Of a stretch of DNA of 64,000 nucleotides, positions 34,250-44,461 are shown piece by piece (the first letter of the stretch is position 1; each line of letters begins with the position of its first letter). The notes beneath the pieces are model-generated. The model did no database searches and was not told where the DNA came from. It saw only the letters and a program-made list of their open reading frames with translations. The DNA is from Liolophura sinensis (lineage: Eukaryota > Mollusca > Polyplacophora > Chitonida > Chitonidae), in assembly GCF_032854445.1 (NCBI RefSeq), contig NC_088297.1, positions 13,319,335 to 13,383,334 on the forward strand, given 5' to 3'. The position numbers and the translations under genes are program-made.

Positions 34250-34509
34250 CATTTATTTATTTATTTATTTGATTGGTGTTTTAGGCCGTACTCAAGAATA
34301 TTTCACTTATACGACGGTGGCCAGCATTATGATGGGAGGAAACCGGGCAAAGCCAGGGGGAGACCCACGACCATCCGCAGGTTGGTGGGAGACATCCCAT
34401 GTACGTCTGGAGAGAAAGCCAGCATGAGCTGTGCTTGAACTCACAGATAACAGGCTCCTGGGTCATTACGCTGCGCTAGTGCACTATCCAACTGAGCCAA
34501 GGAGGCCCC
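34250..34509 (-). repeat. Main-family SINE, full length, with probable target-site duplication
   Basis: Best reference copy. On the minus strand: head GGGGCCTCCTTGGCTCAG... (A box), AATGACCCAGGAGCCTG, B box GAGTTCAAGCACAGCTCATG, body with TGGTCGTGGGTCTCCCCC, core AAGTGAAATATTCTTGAGTA, and (AATA)n tail. About 260 bp. It is flanked by GATATTCAAT (34240-34249) and GATATTCAGT (34510-34519), a 9/10 match that fits a target-site duplication. SINEs are non-coding, transcribed from the internal A/B boxes by RNA polymerase III, and moved by LINE enzymes. Confidence 0.95.
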
Positions 34510-34519
34510 GATATTCAGT

Positions 34520-36124
34520 GCGCCGTGTTTTCGTTTATAATATCCATTGCTATGACATATTAAACAAAACGAGACATTTCAAAACACCAGAGCAGTTAGT
34601 AATTGCATGTTTATTACACATCAATAACATTAATCTAACCACGTTGTACAAAAAGCTCTGAAATAAATATGTAAACAAGGAATACAAAGTCCATGATAAA
34701 TTTTATAAACATTCCTGTCCTATTTCACTGAGAGCTTGCAGTCTTACCATATAGTCAGTCTCAGTATGCTGATAAAAGTACAACAGAATAATATAGTGTA
34801 TATCAAGTATTTCACAGCTAGTGTGGGTCTTGCCACAATGAATAATCCACAGTAATATGCACCGTGAGATGTAAGCAACATAGATTTCTAAGTAATCTGC
34901 ATAAATCCAGTATAGCCTACATGATGACACAAACATGTGCCTTTATTAAACATTTATCAAACAATATGAAGATATTGGATATGAAGGTTTTTGCGTCTAC
35001 ATTTGTACACAGCATAAAAGTGTACAAAAGCTAAAACAAAACTTTTTCACCTGTATAACTCAGCTGCAGTCTGGGATACGACTCAGTTGTGAGCCGCATA
35101 AGTTACAGACAAGTTTCATAAGGCATTCAGGGAACACCAACTGCTCGCGTGATTGAACAGTTCGTAAAACGCATGATGTTTAAGTCAGGTGATACAATCA
35201 AATACTGTCTAAACCAAAATAAAAGAGAATGACATCATCATACACAGATATCATTCTCTCATTAGATAGTGCTACAAGAATTTGTCATTGATTCAACAAC
35301 AAACGGCAAAATTATAATACTATCATAATTATAACTGTTTATGGTATGCTTAAGATTGCAGAGCAGCCACTTATAATCCGTTGAGGTGGAAAAAGACATC
35401 AATGTGGGAAGTTGGTAATGGTCTTTGATATGCATATGTTGAGCTATGATAGTAAAAAAATTCCTTGTAAGGAGTTCCAACGTCGACCCGCAGGAGTAAT
35501 TTATAATATGCAAATCTCTACGCATGATTGGCTATCCGTGTCCTATGGGTGGCCACTGCAAGTCTATGATTAGCTGTACATGACAACAGTCACTGACTGT
35601 GTGAATGGTTTAAATATTCGGTCGAGGTATAGGTATGGGCCAGTGTAACAGGCTCCTAGTACTAATACAGGTGTGGACAGCTTTGACACTCCACAAATGT
35701 CGTAAAGTTGCTTAGAGAGACAGTAAGTTTCTCTAGTTTGGTGTTTGTCTGAGAAACTCTAACCATACTTGGATGGTTTATAGAAATATTTGCTTACAGT
35801 CCACAAAACAGAAAAATGCCAGGGAATCATGGCTGTCAATATCGTTCTTGGTAGGTCAGTGCACAAAAATTGTAGACATAAGTGTAAGTTTTCGTGATTC
35901 AAAGAAATAGGTAAGCACAGACAGGGAGTCACTGAGCATATATCTCTCTGTTGCTATCCACTGGTACACAGTTTATACGCACAGACAGGGAGTCACTGAG
36001 CATGCATGATCATTTGTGGATTGTGATATTGTGGGATAAGACAATTTGGACCTATATACTGTCCGCACCAGTGAGGGCTACGTTGACTCTACAAGTAAAA
36101 ATATTTGTCTTCCTTTCATTCCAG
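34520..36124. other. Intergenic stretch, no gene seen
   Basis: Holds a perfect 25-bp direct repeat, GCACAGACAGGGAGTCACTG plus five more bases, at 35915-35939 and 35979-36003. Otherwise no recognisable structure. Confidence 0.55.
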
Positions 36125-36475
36125 ATATAAATCATGAGTTGCAGAAAGAATCAGAAATGAGACTGGCTGAGGTGAGCTCGTATGTATTTTATGCATTGGA
36201 GAAAGGAGTTGAACTGTTCACTTTTCTCAGTATTTACCCCTTGCAATGTGGTTATGTGAGATGACCTGTAATTGTTTCCTAATTTGTGAGAAAATCCATG
36301 AAAGAGATCATGACCATAGGGCTAAACCACAGGAACAAGTGGGACCAGCCTACCCAAGACACCTTGGTACAGCGCTTCTCACACTTCTGTTCATCCGATG
36401 GAGAAGTCATAGTTTTGCTTCATGCCAATGGTGTAGGATGGCAGCTGTCGTACACGATTTCCATGTGTGCTGAAA
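36125..36475 (+). other. Possible coding exons of an unrecognised gene
   Basis: A 47-nt segment (36125-36171) has a good acceptor (TTCATTCCAG) and donor (GAG|GTGAGC) and reads INHELQKESEMRLAE. About 115 bp on, an open frame (about 36285-36475) reads GLNHRNKWDQPTQDTLVQRF, then VLLHANGVGWQLSY, which looks protein-like. The two could not be joined with a clear acceptor, and I recognise no family. A 47-bp minisatellite begins directly after. Confidence 0.25.
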
Positions 36476-36479
36476 TAAT

Positions 36480-38500
36480 ACGCCACTCCATCTTCAGCAT
36501 TGTACAGACTATGTTTATTATACAGACCTGGGTGGGCTGTGGAAGGTGGGTTGTATAATGTTTATGGTACAGACCCAGATGGACTGTGGAAGGTAGGTTG
36601 TTGAGTGTTTATTACACAGACCTGGGTGGGATATGAAAGGTGGGATGTACTGTGTTTATTATACAGACTTGGGTGGGCTGTGGAAGGTGGGTTGTAGAGT
36701 GTTTACTGTATGGACCTGGGTGGGCTGTGGAAGGTGGGTTGTAGTGTGTTTAGGGTACAGACCCAGATGGACTGTGGAAGGTAGGTTGTCGAGTGTTTAT
36801 TACACAGACCTGGGTGGGCTGTGGGAGGCGGGTTGTAGAGTGTTTATGGTACAGACCCAGATGGACTGTGGAAGGAAGGTTGTCAAGTGTTTATTATACA
36901 GACCTGGGTGGGCTATGAAAGGTGGGTTGTAGTGTGTTTATTATACAGAACTGGGTGGGCTGTGGAAGGTAGGTTGTTGAGTGTTTATGGTACAGAACTG
37001 GGTGGGCTGTGGAAGGTGGGTTGTTGAGTGTTTATTATACAGACCTGGGTGGGATATGAAAGGTGGGTTGTAGTGTGTTTATGGTATAGACCCAGATGGA
37101 CTGTGGAAGGTAGGTTGTTGTGTGTTTATTACACAGACCTGGGTGGGACATAAAAGGTGGGTTGTTGAGTGTTTATTACACAGACCTGGGTGGGCTGTGG
37201 AAGGTGGGTTGTAGAGTGTTTATGGTACAGACCCAGATGGACTGTGGAAGGTAGGTTGTCGAGTGTTTATTATACAGACCTGGGTGGGCTAGGAAAGGTG
37301 GGTTGTAGTGTGTTTATTATACAGAACTGGGTGGGCTGTGGAAGGTAGGTTGTTGAGTGTTTATGGTACAGAACTGGGTGGGCTGTGGAAGGTGGGTTGT
37401 AGAGTGTTTACTGTATGGACCTGGGTGGGCTATGGAAGGTGGGTTGTAGTGTGTTTATGGTACAGACCCAGATGGACTGTGGAAGGTAGGTTGTTGAGTG
37501 TTTATTACACAGTCCTGGGTGGGATATGAAAGGTGGGTTGTAGTGTGTTTACTGTATGGACCTGGGTGGGCTGTGGAAGGTGGGTTGTAGTGTGTTTATG
37601 GTACAGACCCAGATGGACTGTGGGAGGTAGGTTGTAGTGTGTTTATGGTACAGACCCAGATGGACAGTGGGAGGTAGGTTGTTGATTGTTTATTATACAG
37701 ACCTGGGTGGGCTATGAAAGGTGGGTTGTAGTGTGTTTATTGTACTGAGACCTGGGTGGGCTGTGGAAGGGCAGTTGTCAGGGGTTTATTAAACAGACCT
37801 GGGTGGGATATGAAAGGTGGGTTGTACAGTGTTTATCATACAGACCTGGGTGGGCTGTGGAAGGGCAGTTGTAGCGTGTTTATTATACAGATCCGGGTGG
37901 GCTGTGGAAGGTGGGTTGTTGAGTGTTTATTATACCGACCTGGGTGGGCTGTGGACGGTGGGTTGTAGTGTGTTTATTATACAGACCTGAGTGGGCTGTG
38001 GACGGTGGGTTGTAGTGTGTTTATTATACAGACCTGGGTGGGCTGTGGAGGGGAAGTTGTAGTGTGTTTATTATACAGACCTGGGTGGGCTGTGGAAGGG
38101 CAGTTGTAGTGCGTTTATTATACTTAACTGGGTGGGCTGTGGAATGGCAGTTGTAGTGTGTTTATTATACAGACCTGGGTGGGCTGTGGAAGGGCAGTTG
38201 TAGTGTGTTTATTAAACAGACCTGGGTCGGCTGTGAAAGGTGGGTTGTAGTGCGCTAATTATACAGGCCTGGGTGGACTGTGGAAGGTAGGTTGTTGTGT
38301 GTTTATTACACAGACCTGGGTGGGCTGTGGAAGGTGGGTTGTAGTGTGTTTATTATACAGACCTGGGTGGGCTGTGAAAGGTGGGTTGGAGTGTGTGTAG
38401 AGGGACCAGGGTGGGTTATGGGCAGTGGGTTGTAGTGTCTGTACACTGTTAAATGGGATATGGAAGTAGGTGTGTAGTGACCTGGGTGGGCTAAAGAGTG
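36480..38500. repeat. 47-bp G-rich minisatellite, about 40 copies
   Basis: Unit of the form GTGTTTATTATACAGACCTG + GGTGGGCTGTGGAAGGTGGG + TTGTAGA, 47 bp. It keeps register for about 1.9 kb and then decays to about 38600. Main variants carry GGTACAGACCCAGATGGACT in place of the middle (left part only, 36.55-37.68 kb), or AAGGGCAGTTGTAGTG (right part, about 37.76-38.22 kb). The plus strand is strongly G-rich. As 47 is not a multiple of three, the long frames through it cycle with a 141-bp period and are not genes. Confidence 0.97.
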
Positions 38501-38604
38501 TGCATTGTGCGAATATTTGGATGAGCTACGGAAGGTGGGTTTAATATGTGAAGTGTGTTGATTGTACAGAGAACTGGGTGGGATTTGAAAGGTCTGGTGT
38601 AGTG

Positions 38605-38805
38605 TGTGCATTATACAGAGAGAATATTGAGTAGACGGTGTGTAAAATGGCATGTGATGGCAGCAGATGATTCTCCATAGAGAGGAGAGCTGTGTTTTGA
38701 TGAGAAAACACGCCAGACTGCTTCAGCATCTTCTCAACATTCCACTCAAGCTCAATGGCTCCATCAACTTGGTCCAGTTGTTTGGGATAAACAGTTTCTA
38801 TAAAA
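38605..38805 (-). other. Possible coding exon of an unrecognised gene
   Basis: After an acceptor-like TATTTTATAG, the minus strand reads ETVYPKQLDQVDGAIELEWN and then EKMLKQSGVFSHQNTALLSM, with codon use that looks coding. No clear donor and no recognised family. It sits just beyond the decayed end of the minisatellite. Confidence 0.3.
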
Positions 38806-38819
38806 TAGAACAATACACT

Positions 38820-39635
38820 ACTTCTTGTATCCTGTGAATATTGTTAGTAAGGATGGCACAGACTAAAGCCATTGTAAACATGACTGTAGTGCAGTGGGAC
38901 ACTTTGAATGGGACTATGGCTTCACAATAAACATATGTAACGATTAGTGTGTACTTACAGTTGGTATACAGCGTCATAGTGCTCTACACTAACTGACTTG
39001 CACAATTGCACAGTATTACATGGCAAACTACACTTGGTCACATAAATAACAATGCCATTGTTTATATGCACACGTTATATTTAATACTACTTATAATAAG
39101 GCATAAAATTATAGTTGTGTTAATTTGTTTTAGCAGTACTGGACACATGTTTAATATTTTACTCTTTTATATATTAAAAGAAAATAAAAGCTTTTTAATA
39201 AATATATTGAGAGAATGATACCCAGGGACTTATCTGGAAACATAGTCATGTAGCACTGTTCTACAACAAGTACCAAGCTCAGGTCAGAGAGAATGCTCCC
39301 CACGGGCATCCTACATTTGGTACAACAGTTAACCATTGGGGCTGGTTTGAAAGCTTGCCATGATGATACATGTAATTTAACATGTAAAGGTAACATGAGA
39401 AAACCATGTACAGTGTGACAATTGTTTGTTTGGGATTTGAAATTATGAAAGAGTTTTCTGCCTATTGAACTTGAGCTCAACACATAAAGTACTGAGGTCG
39501 TGAATTTGGTAATTTACGGTACTTAATACACTTACAAAGCACAAAGGATATGAACTTAAACAAGTGTCTCCTTAAAAGAGGAAGTTGTAACTTTTAGCAT
39601 GAAGGGGATAGTGCAACTACTGATTGACCCGTATC
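38820..39635. other. Intergenic stretch, no gene seen
   Basis: A 110-aa minus-strand frame (39151-39483) shows no domain and no splice support. Confidence 0.5.
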
Positions 39636-39835
39636 AGTATGATGGCTCGGGGCGGGCGCCTTACTTCCCTTCGGTAAAGCGACTCAGTGAAGCAGCACTA
39701 GACAAAAGAGCGGTGGAATTCCGTCCTGCAACAAGGAAGCACATTACCTACACTCTAAGCATTCCCTCATCGTCATATGACTGTAAAATTGTTAAATATG
39801 ACTTTAAGCCCCAAGCCACTCACTCACATGGCTAT
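39636..39835 (+). repeat. SINE-like repeat of another family, CACTCACTCAC end
   Basis: GC-rich body followed by TGACTGTAAAATTGTTAAAT, ATGACTTTAAGCCCCAAGCC and ACTCACTCAC. That 3' signature (a short -TTAAA(C/T)ATG- box, then CAC/CTCA repeats) is familiar from molluscan SINEs. The small frame covering it is accidental. Confidence 0.45.
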
Positions 39836-39839
39836 ACCA

Positions 39840-40720
39840 TCTAACGAACAACATATCTTTACTTTTCCAAAAAGCCAGGAAAGAAATTTAATATTATGCT
39901 TTCAGCACTTGTAATAAATGTCCCAAAAATTACAAGAATTTGGGTAGCTAAAATGTTAACAGAGCATGAGCTATGGAACATGTCTTTGTGTTGTGTTCCC
40001 CATGTGAGCAAAACCTGAGCTTAGTACATGCCGTACATATGCCTGCAAGATGTGCATAAATATTTTAGCTTTCTGAATAGCCGTGCTTTATGTGCATTCA
40101 GGACGAATCTAAAACGCATGCATTTGAATTGAACGAGGTTGTAGCTCTTTGTAAGCAATATTCCGAAATCGGGTGCAGACAACTCTCGGGCTAAAGATGG
40201 CTAGCGGTCCAGTATATATAAGCCACTCTTAGACCGAGGTCTCGGGCTAACTGTGGACAACACCAGTGTGTTGAGGATAGCACACTGAGAACCAAAGAGT
40301 GCGGGGAAAGTAAATGCTTACATATATTTCTGCACAAACCTAGCCACATAGAGCTACCACCAACCTTACGTTTGCATCTACTAAGTTGGACTTATTAAAT
40401 ACTGAGGATGAGTACGTGATGCACCAACATTGCTAAAATAAAGAGCACAACAACAACTTTGACAGTTTGCGCTGTTGTAACTAGCCTACATTGTACACTG
40501 ATGAACTCAAATGGCACAGAATGGCAAGCGTAATTCACACATTGGCGAGCACTGTTTGGATTAATTATGACGCGTATAAATTTTTACTTAAAAAATAGTA
40601 AAAATAAGTGAGCTTACATCAGCTGAGGTAGCAACACCTTCCATTGAACTGAAGTTACATGTGGCACTGATCGACCCGAATGCCTGAGTAAGAACTGCTG
40701 TGATTGGACGAAACAGCCAG
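39840..40720. other. Intergenic stretch, no gene seen
   Basis: No recognisable gene or element. Confidence 0.5.
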
Positions 40721-40753
40721 GTTTGTAAGATACGATCTGACTGAGTCCAACAA
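40721..40753 (-). repeat. Dispersed repeat segment (mate at 16494-16521)
   Basis: Minus strand matches the TTGTTGGACTCAATCAGATC segment with one substitution, then a short insertion before TTACAAAC. Confidence 0.55.
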
Positions 40754-40917
40754 TTTGCGGTCAAGCCATGGTGGGAATTTCTTGTCTGTTCCTCTACTCT
40801 AGTCCCGCAAAACCTCGTAATATCTCGTGTTACCTGTTGTCCAGACCCTGAAATGGAATAGACAACATATATATGTAGCTGAACGCTTGACAAACGAGAT
40901 TCTGCGAGACCAAAACA

Positions 40918-41000
40918 CTGTCTAGCGAGAGCTGGATTCGAACCTGCGACCCCATTTGGCACAGGCCAGCTGGCCGAGTCCTGATACAGCTCCGTAAACA
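40918..41000 (-). repeat. tRNA-like fragment (SINE head)
   Basis: Minus strand has GGACTCGGCCAGCTGGCCTG and B box GGTTCGAATCCAGC about 30 bp apart. No acceptor-stem pairing, so not a tRNA gene. Confidence 0.5.
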
Positions 41001-41118
41001 AATGACTATATGGCGATCTGAACAGTTAAGGTCGCTGGTCAACTATCTAGGATATATCTATATCCTAGTTAGATAAAATCTTGCTGGTCTGATTCCTGAA
41101 AGATATGACGCAGAACTT

Positions 41119-41235
41119 TTTTATTTATTTATTTATTTATTTATTTGACTGGTATTTTACGCCTCACTGAAGAATACTTCAGTTATACGACGGCGATCAT
41201 TATGGGAACGTTTGCTGGCAGACCTTCCCGAGACC
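41119..41235 (-). repeat. Main-family SINE, 3' part, internal deletion
   Basis: A seven-unit (TTTA)n tail, TTTTACGCCTCACTGAAGAA core, then a jump from ATTATGGGAACG to CTGGCAGACCTTCCCGAG. Confidence 0.8.
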
Positions 41236-41967
41236 GAGAGGAAACTGATAGTATTTCTGGAATCAGTACACTGTATTAGCACTTCCGTTCCTTGGGCGGG
41301 AATGTAATTCTGTGTATTTTAGGGTATAAAGACTTTTTTCGCTGCCGGTTTGCCATTTTTGGTGTACGGGTGAATGTTTGGTATCAAAATGATGGAAATG
41401 ATCCAAACTTTGGGCAAGTGTGAGTTTTAAATTTCGGGCGAGAGGACACAAGGAGACAGATGATGACGAGGCTAAGAGTGACGTCCCCTTGGCGTTGCTA
41501 GGCACCTCTCGTAGCTGCCGGCATAGAAAGGTCCAGATTTTGACGGTCTATTTATGTCAAGATTTTTATGGCTGCTTTCCCACAGGCTGGGCCAGGTATG
41601 CGCTAAAGCTAATTGGCCACGGAGTGTTTTAGACTGAGTTACGGCACAAAATCTTAACCTTGTCGGTGATAATTTTAGGGGTCTGGGACTTTCTGCCCCA
41701 CGGAGGTACCCCACTCTCTATCTGAAATCCGCCATGTCGATAATTTCCCACTTTTTGGATTGGACTGCAACCGTTGAATTTATGCAGCGTTCGTTCTTTA
41801 GCTTCATTCGTTGCGTCTTTCCGACATCATTGAAAGCATTTGACTCTCTTCTCCGTGCATGAATCTCTCTTAATTTCATACTTTATACAGGCTACTTCTT
41901 ATTTCTTTGGTGGTTTGTGTTGAATTTTGGAATTTTTAAAATTTTCCTTGTATGACTGTCTGTTTTG

Positions 41968-42205
41968 TACAGGTACAATTCTGTATGAGGTAGAGATACA
42001 TTTCTGCATGAGATACAGTTACAGTTCTGTGTTAGATATAGATACAGTTCTACATGAGGTATAGGTACAGTTCTACATGAGGTATAGATACAGTTCTGTA
42101 TGGGTATAGATACAGGTCTACATGAGGTAGGCCCTATAGATATAATTTTGCATTAAGTATAGATAGAGTTCTGTATGAAGTATAGATACAGTTCTAATAT
42201 GGCAC
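41968..42205. repeat. About 23-bp minisatellite
   Basis: Roughly ten imperfect units of ATAGATACAGTTCTACATGA plus GGT. The array is AT-rich and diverged. Confidence 0.85.
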
Positions 42206-42269
42206 TCTGGTTTCCTTCCCCATTATATAATTGACACCGTTATGTACGTGTCAATTTTCGAGTATATAC

Positions 42270-42710
42270 GAGATTAAACATCAATCAGTCAGTGAGTCAG
42301 TGAATCAATCAATCAGTCAGTCAGTGAGTCAATCAATCAATCGGTCAGCCAGTGAGTCAATCAATCAATCGGTCAGCCAGTGAGTCAATCAATCAATCGG
42401 TCAACCAGTGATTCAATCAATCAATCAATCGGTCAGCCAGTGAGTCAATCAATCAATCGGTCAGCCAGTGAGTCAATCAATCAATCGGTCAGCCAGTGAG
42501 TCACTCAATCAATTGGTCAGCCAGTGAGTCAATCAATCAATCGGTCAGCCAGTCAGTGAATCAATCAATCAGTCAGTCAGTGAGTCAATCAATCAATCAA
42601 TCGGTCAACCAGTGAGTCAATCAATCAATCGGTCAGCCAGCGAGTCAATCAATCAATCTGTCACCCAGTCAGTGAATCAATCAGTCAATCAGTCAGTCGG
42701 TAAATCAATC
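42270..42710. repeat. 28-bp minisatellite with nested CAAT/CAGT tetranucleotides
   Basis: About 15 units of TCAATCAATCAATCGGTCAG plus CCAGTGAG. The unit itself is built of the tetranucleotide TCAA/TCAG, suggesting growth from a microsatellite. It follows ATACGAGATTAAACATCAAT, which looks like a SINE 3' end that may have seeded the array. Confidence 0.93.
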
Positions 42711-42735
42711 TTAGCGTAGGCTTTATGGGTTCTCC

Positions 42736-42830
42736 AGGCTGACCACTAGCTCTTGAGCACTGGGATATAGTGTGTTCAAATCCAACTCCCGCTCGTTTTG
42801 TTTCGGCTTTTAGTCGGAAGATATGACATG
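42736..42830 (+). repeat. tRNA-like fragment (SINE head)
   Basis: ACTAGCTCTTGAGCACTGGG and GTGTTCAAATCCAACTC resemble A and B boxes. Degenerate. Confidence 0.4.
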
Positions 42831-42892
42831 TAAATGACGAGTTGCGGTAGTGTCATACCGGCTGTGTCTGTAGGTTTTCAGAAACCTGAAAA

Positions 42893-43038
42893 TTTATTTA
42901 TTTATTCCATTGGTGTTTTACGCAGTACTCAAGAATATTTCACTTATACGACGGTAGCCAAGGTGGGAGGAAACCAGGCAGAGCCCCGGGGAAACCCACT
43001 ACCATCCGCAAGATGCTGTGAGACCTCCTCCCGGCAAC
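42893..43038 (-). repeat. Main-family SINE, 5' truncated
   Basis: Tail, ACGCAGTACTCAAGAATATT core, GGAGGAAACCAGGCAGAGCC, and ACCATCCGCA, ending near CCTCCTCCCGG. Confidence 0.85.
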
Positions 43039-43261
43039 AACCCGACCATCAACATTTATAACTGTGAAATACTTGGCCACATATTTATAAAGACCAAATA
43101 AATGAATAAATTACATAGGCCTAATCGTGATGAGTAAACGTTATAAATTACATTGCCCCACACAAATATGTGTCATGTAGCATTTCCTCAACACTGGACT
43201 GTTGAAATGTCACAAAGTAAGAGTGGCAATATCAATCAATAAATGAATTCCAAAAATTAAT

Positions 43262-43485
43262 CCGTTAATTTTAACACAAAGCTTGTTGTCTTAGTGATGC
43301 TAGGATGTATTCTGTTATCGCAGCAGACTGTCAAATAGAACACCATTTTCTTTTCTTTTAATTCAACATTAAGATTCTATTAGAATAACAGAATGTTGTG
43401 TTGAATGTGACAGAATATTGCGTTGCAATAACAGAATACATTCTAGCTTCACTCTGACAACAGACTTTCTGTTAAAATTAACAGG
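43262..43485. mobile_element. MITE with about 42-bp terminal inverted repeats
   Basis: Left end CCGTTAATTTTAACACAAAG (43262 on) and the complement of the right end, CCTGTTAATTTTAACAGAAA, continue in parallel for about 42 bp with roughly six differences (43262-43303 versus 43443-43485). The 224-bp element has no coding capacity, as expected of a non-autonomous DNA transposon. The inner half matches 6283-6472. The target-site duplication is not clear, so the superfamily is unassigned. Confidence 0.8.
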
Positions 43486-43499
43486 CTAATTTTTTGATT

Positions 43500-44461
43500 G
43501 AACCAACGAGTTATTAGCTAGTGAAGGCACAAAGTAGGGTACAGAATACAGGTACATGCCACCCTGGTCGTGATGTAAGAAGGAATATAATAACAGGCTG
43601 TATATGGTTAACACATTGGAAAACTTTTAATGGCCTTCAGCATTTCATACATTCACTATAACACAATTGAAACACCACAGAAAACGGGACAAAGGTGGCT
43701 TATGTACACAAAATGAATGAATGAATGAATGAATTAATGATTACGAATACATATCACACGAGGCCTGTTATGATGATACATGGAACAGAACATAAGGGTG
43801 TAATATTTGATGAAATCAATTAACAATTCACCATCATATATGTTTTAACAAAGTTGAATGTTTGTATATATTTAGAAAGATTTCTTATACCTTCAGATGG
43901 AATGAATTTGGGATCGCTTTTGCCGTTCGCAATATATGTGAAAATGACTGTACAGAAGTGGATGGTTGCACTTGTCTCCATAAAGGTGTATATACGTCAG
44001 AGCCTTTACGTCATAGCCTAAATACGTCACGGGAATTCCATAACAATCGCAAGTCATTGGCCATGAAGAGTATATTAATTTTAATTACAACATACATGAC
44101 ATAATAAAACAAAATAATTTTGTAATTTTCCTACGTGGACACGAAACTATTTAATAGCACAAATTCGTGTAAACAATGTAGATCTTTAAAATCCACATAC
44201 GCCCCGCCACTCCTGGGTGAGAACCCTCAGTGTCGATATCCCAACGATTTCTGCAACACAGACGTGTTTCTATATTAAACAATAAAATATAAAATAAATG
44301 ATTTACTTTTTGTAGTTTACAGTGGGATCGAAATATAAAATAAACGACTGGCTTTCTGTAGTTTACAATGAGTATTTAAAAAAAAATGAAACTCTAATTA
44401 CATGAAGTGAGTAGCTGTAAAAATACCTGATATATTTTAGTGGAACGAAATTTATATTAAT
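43500..44461. other. 3' flank of the zinc-finger gene, no gene seen
   Basis: Contains a short (GAAT)n run near 43713-43740. I looked for a further zinc-finger exon on the minus strand and saw none. Confidence 0.5.

Noticed and set aside
36633-38653. Several 70-115 aa frames rich in Gly-Trp-Val or His-Pro
   Set aside because: They are read through the 47-bp minisatellite, recur every 141 bp, and occur on both strands.
39599-39844. 81-aa frame
   Set aside because: It coincides with a SINE-like repeat ending in CACTCACTCAC.
42270-42710. CRISPR-like regular repeat
   Set aside because: Units are contiguous with no unique spacers, so it is a minisatellite in a eukaryotic genome.
43862-44104. 80-aa plus-strand frame
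   Set aside because: No domain, repeats or splice context; falls in the zinc-finger gene's 3' flank on the other strand.
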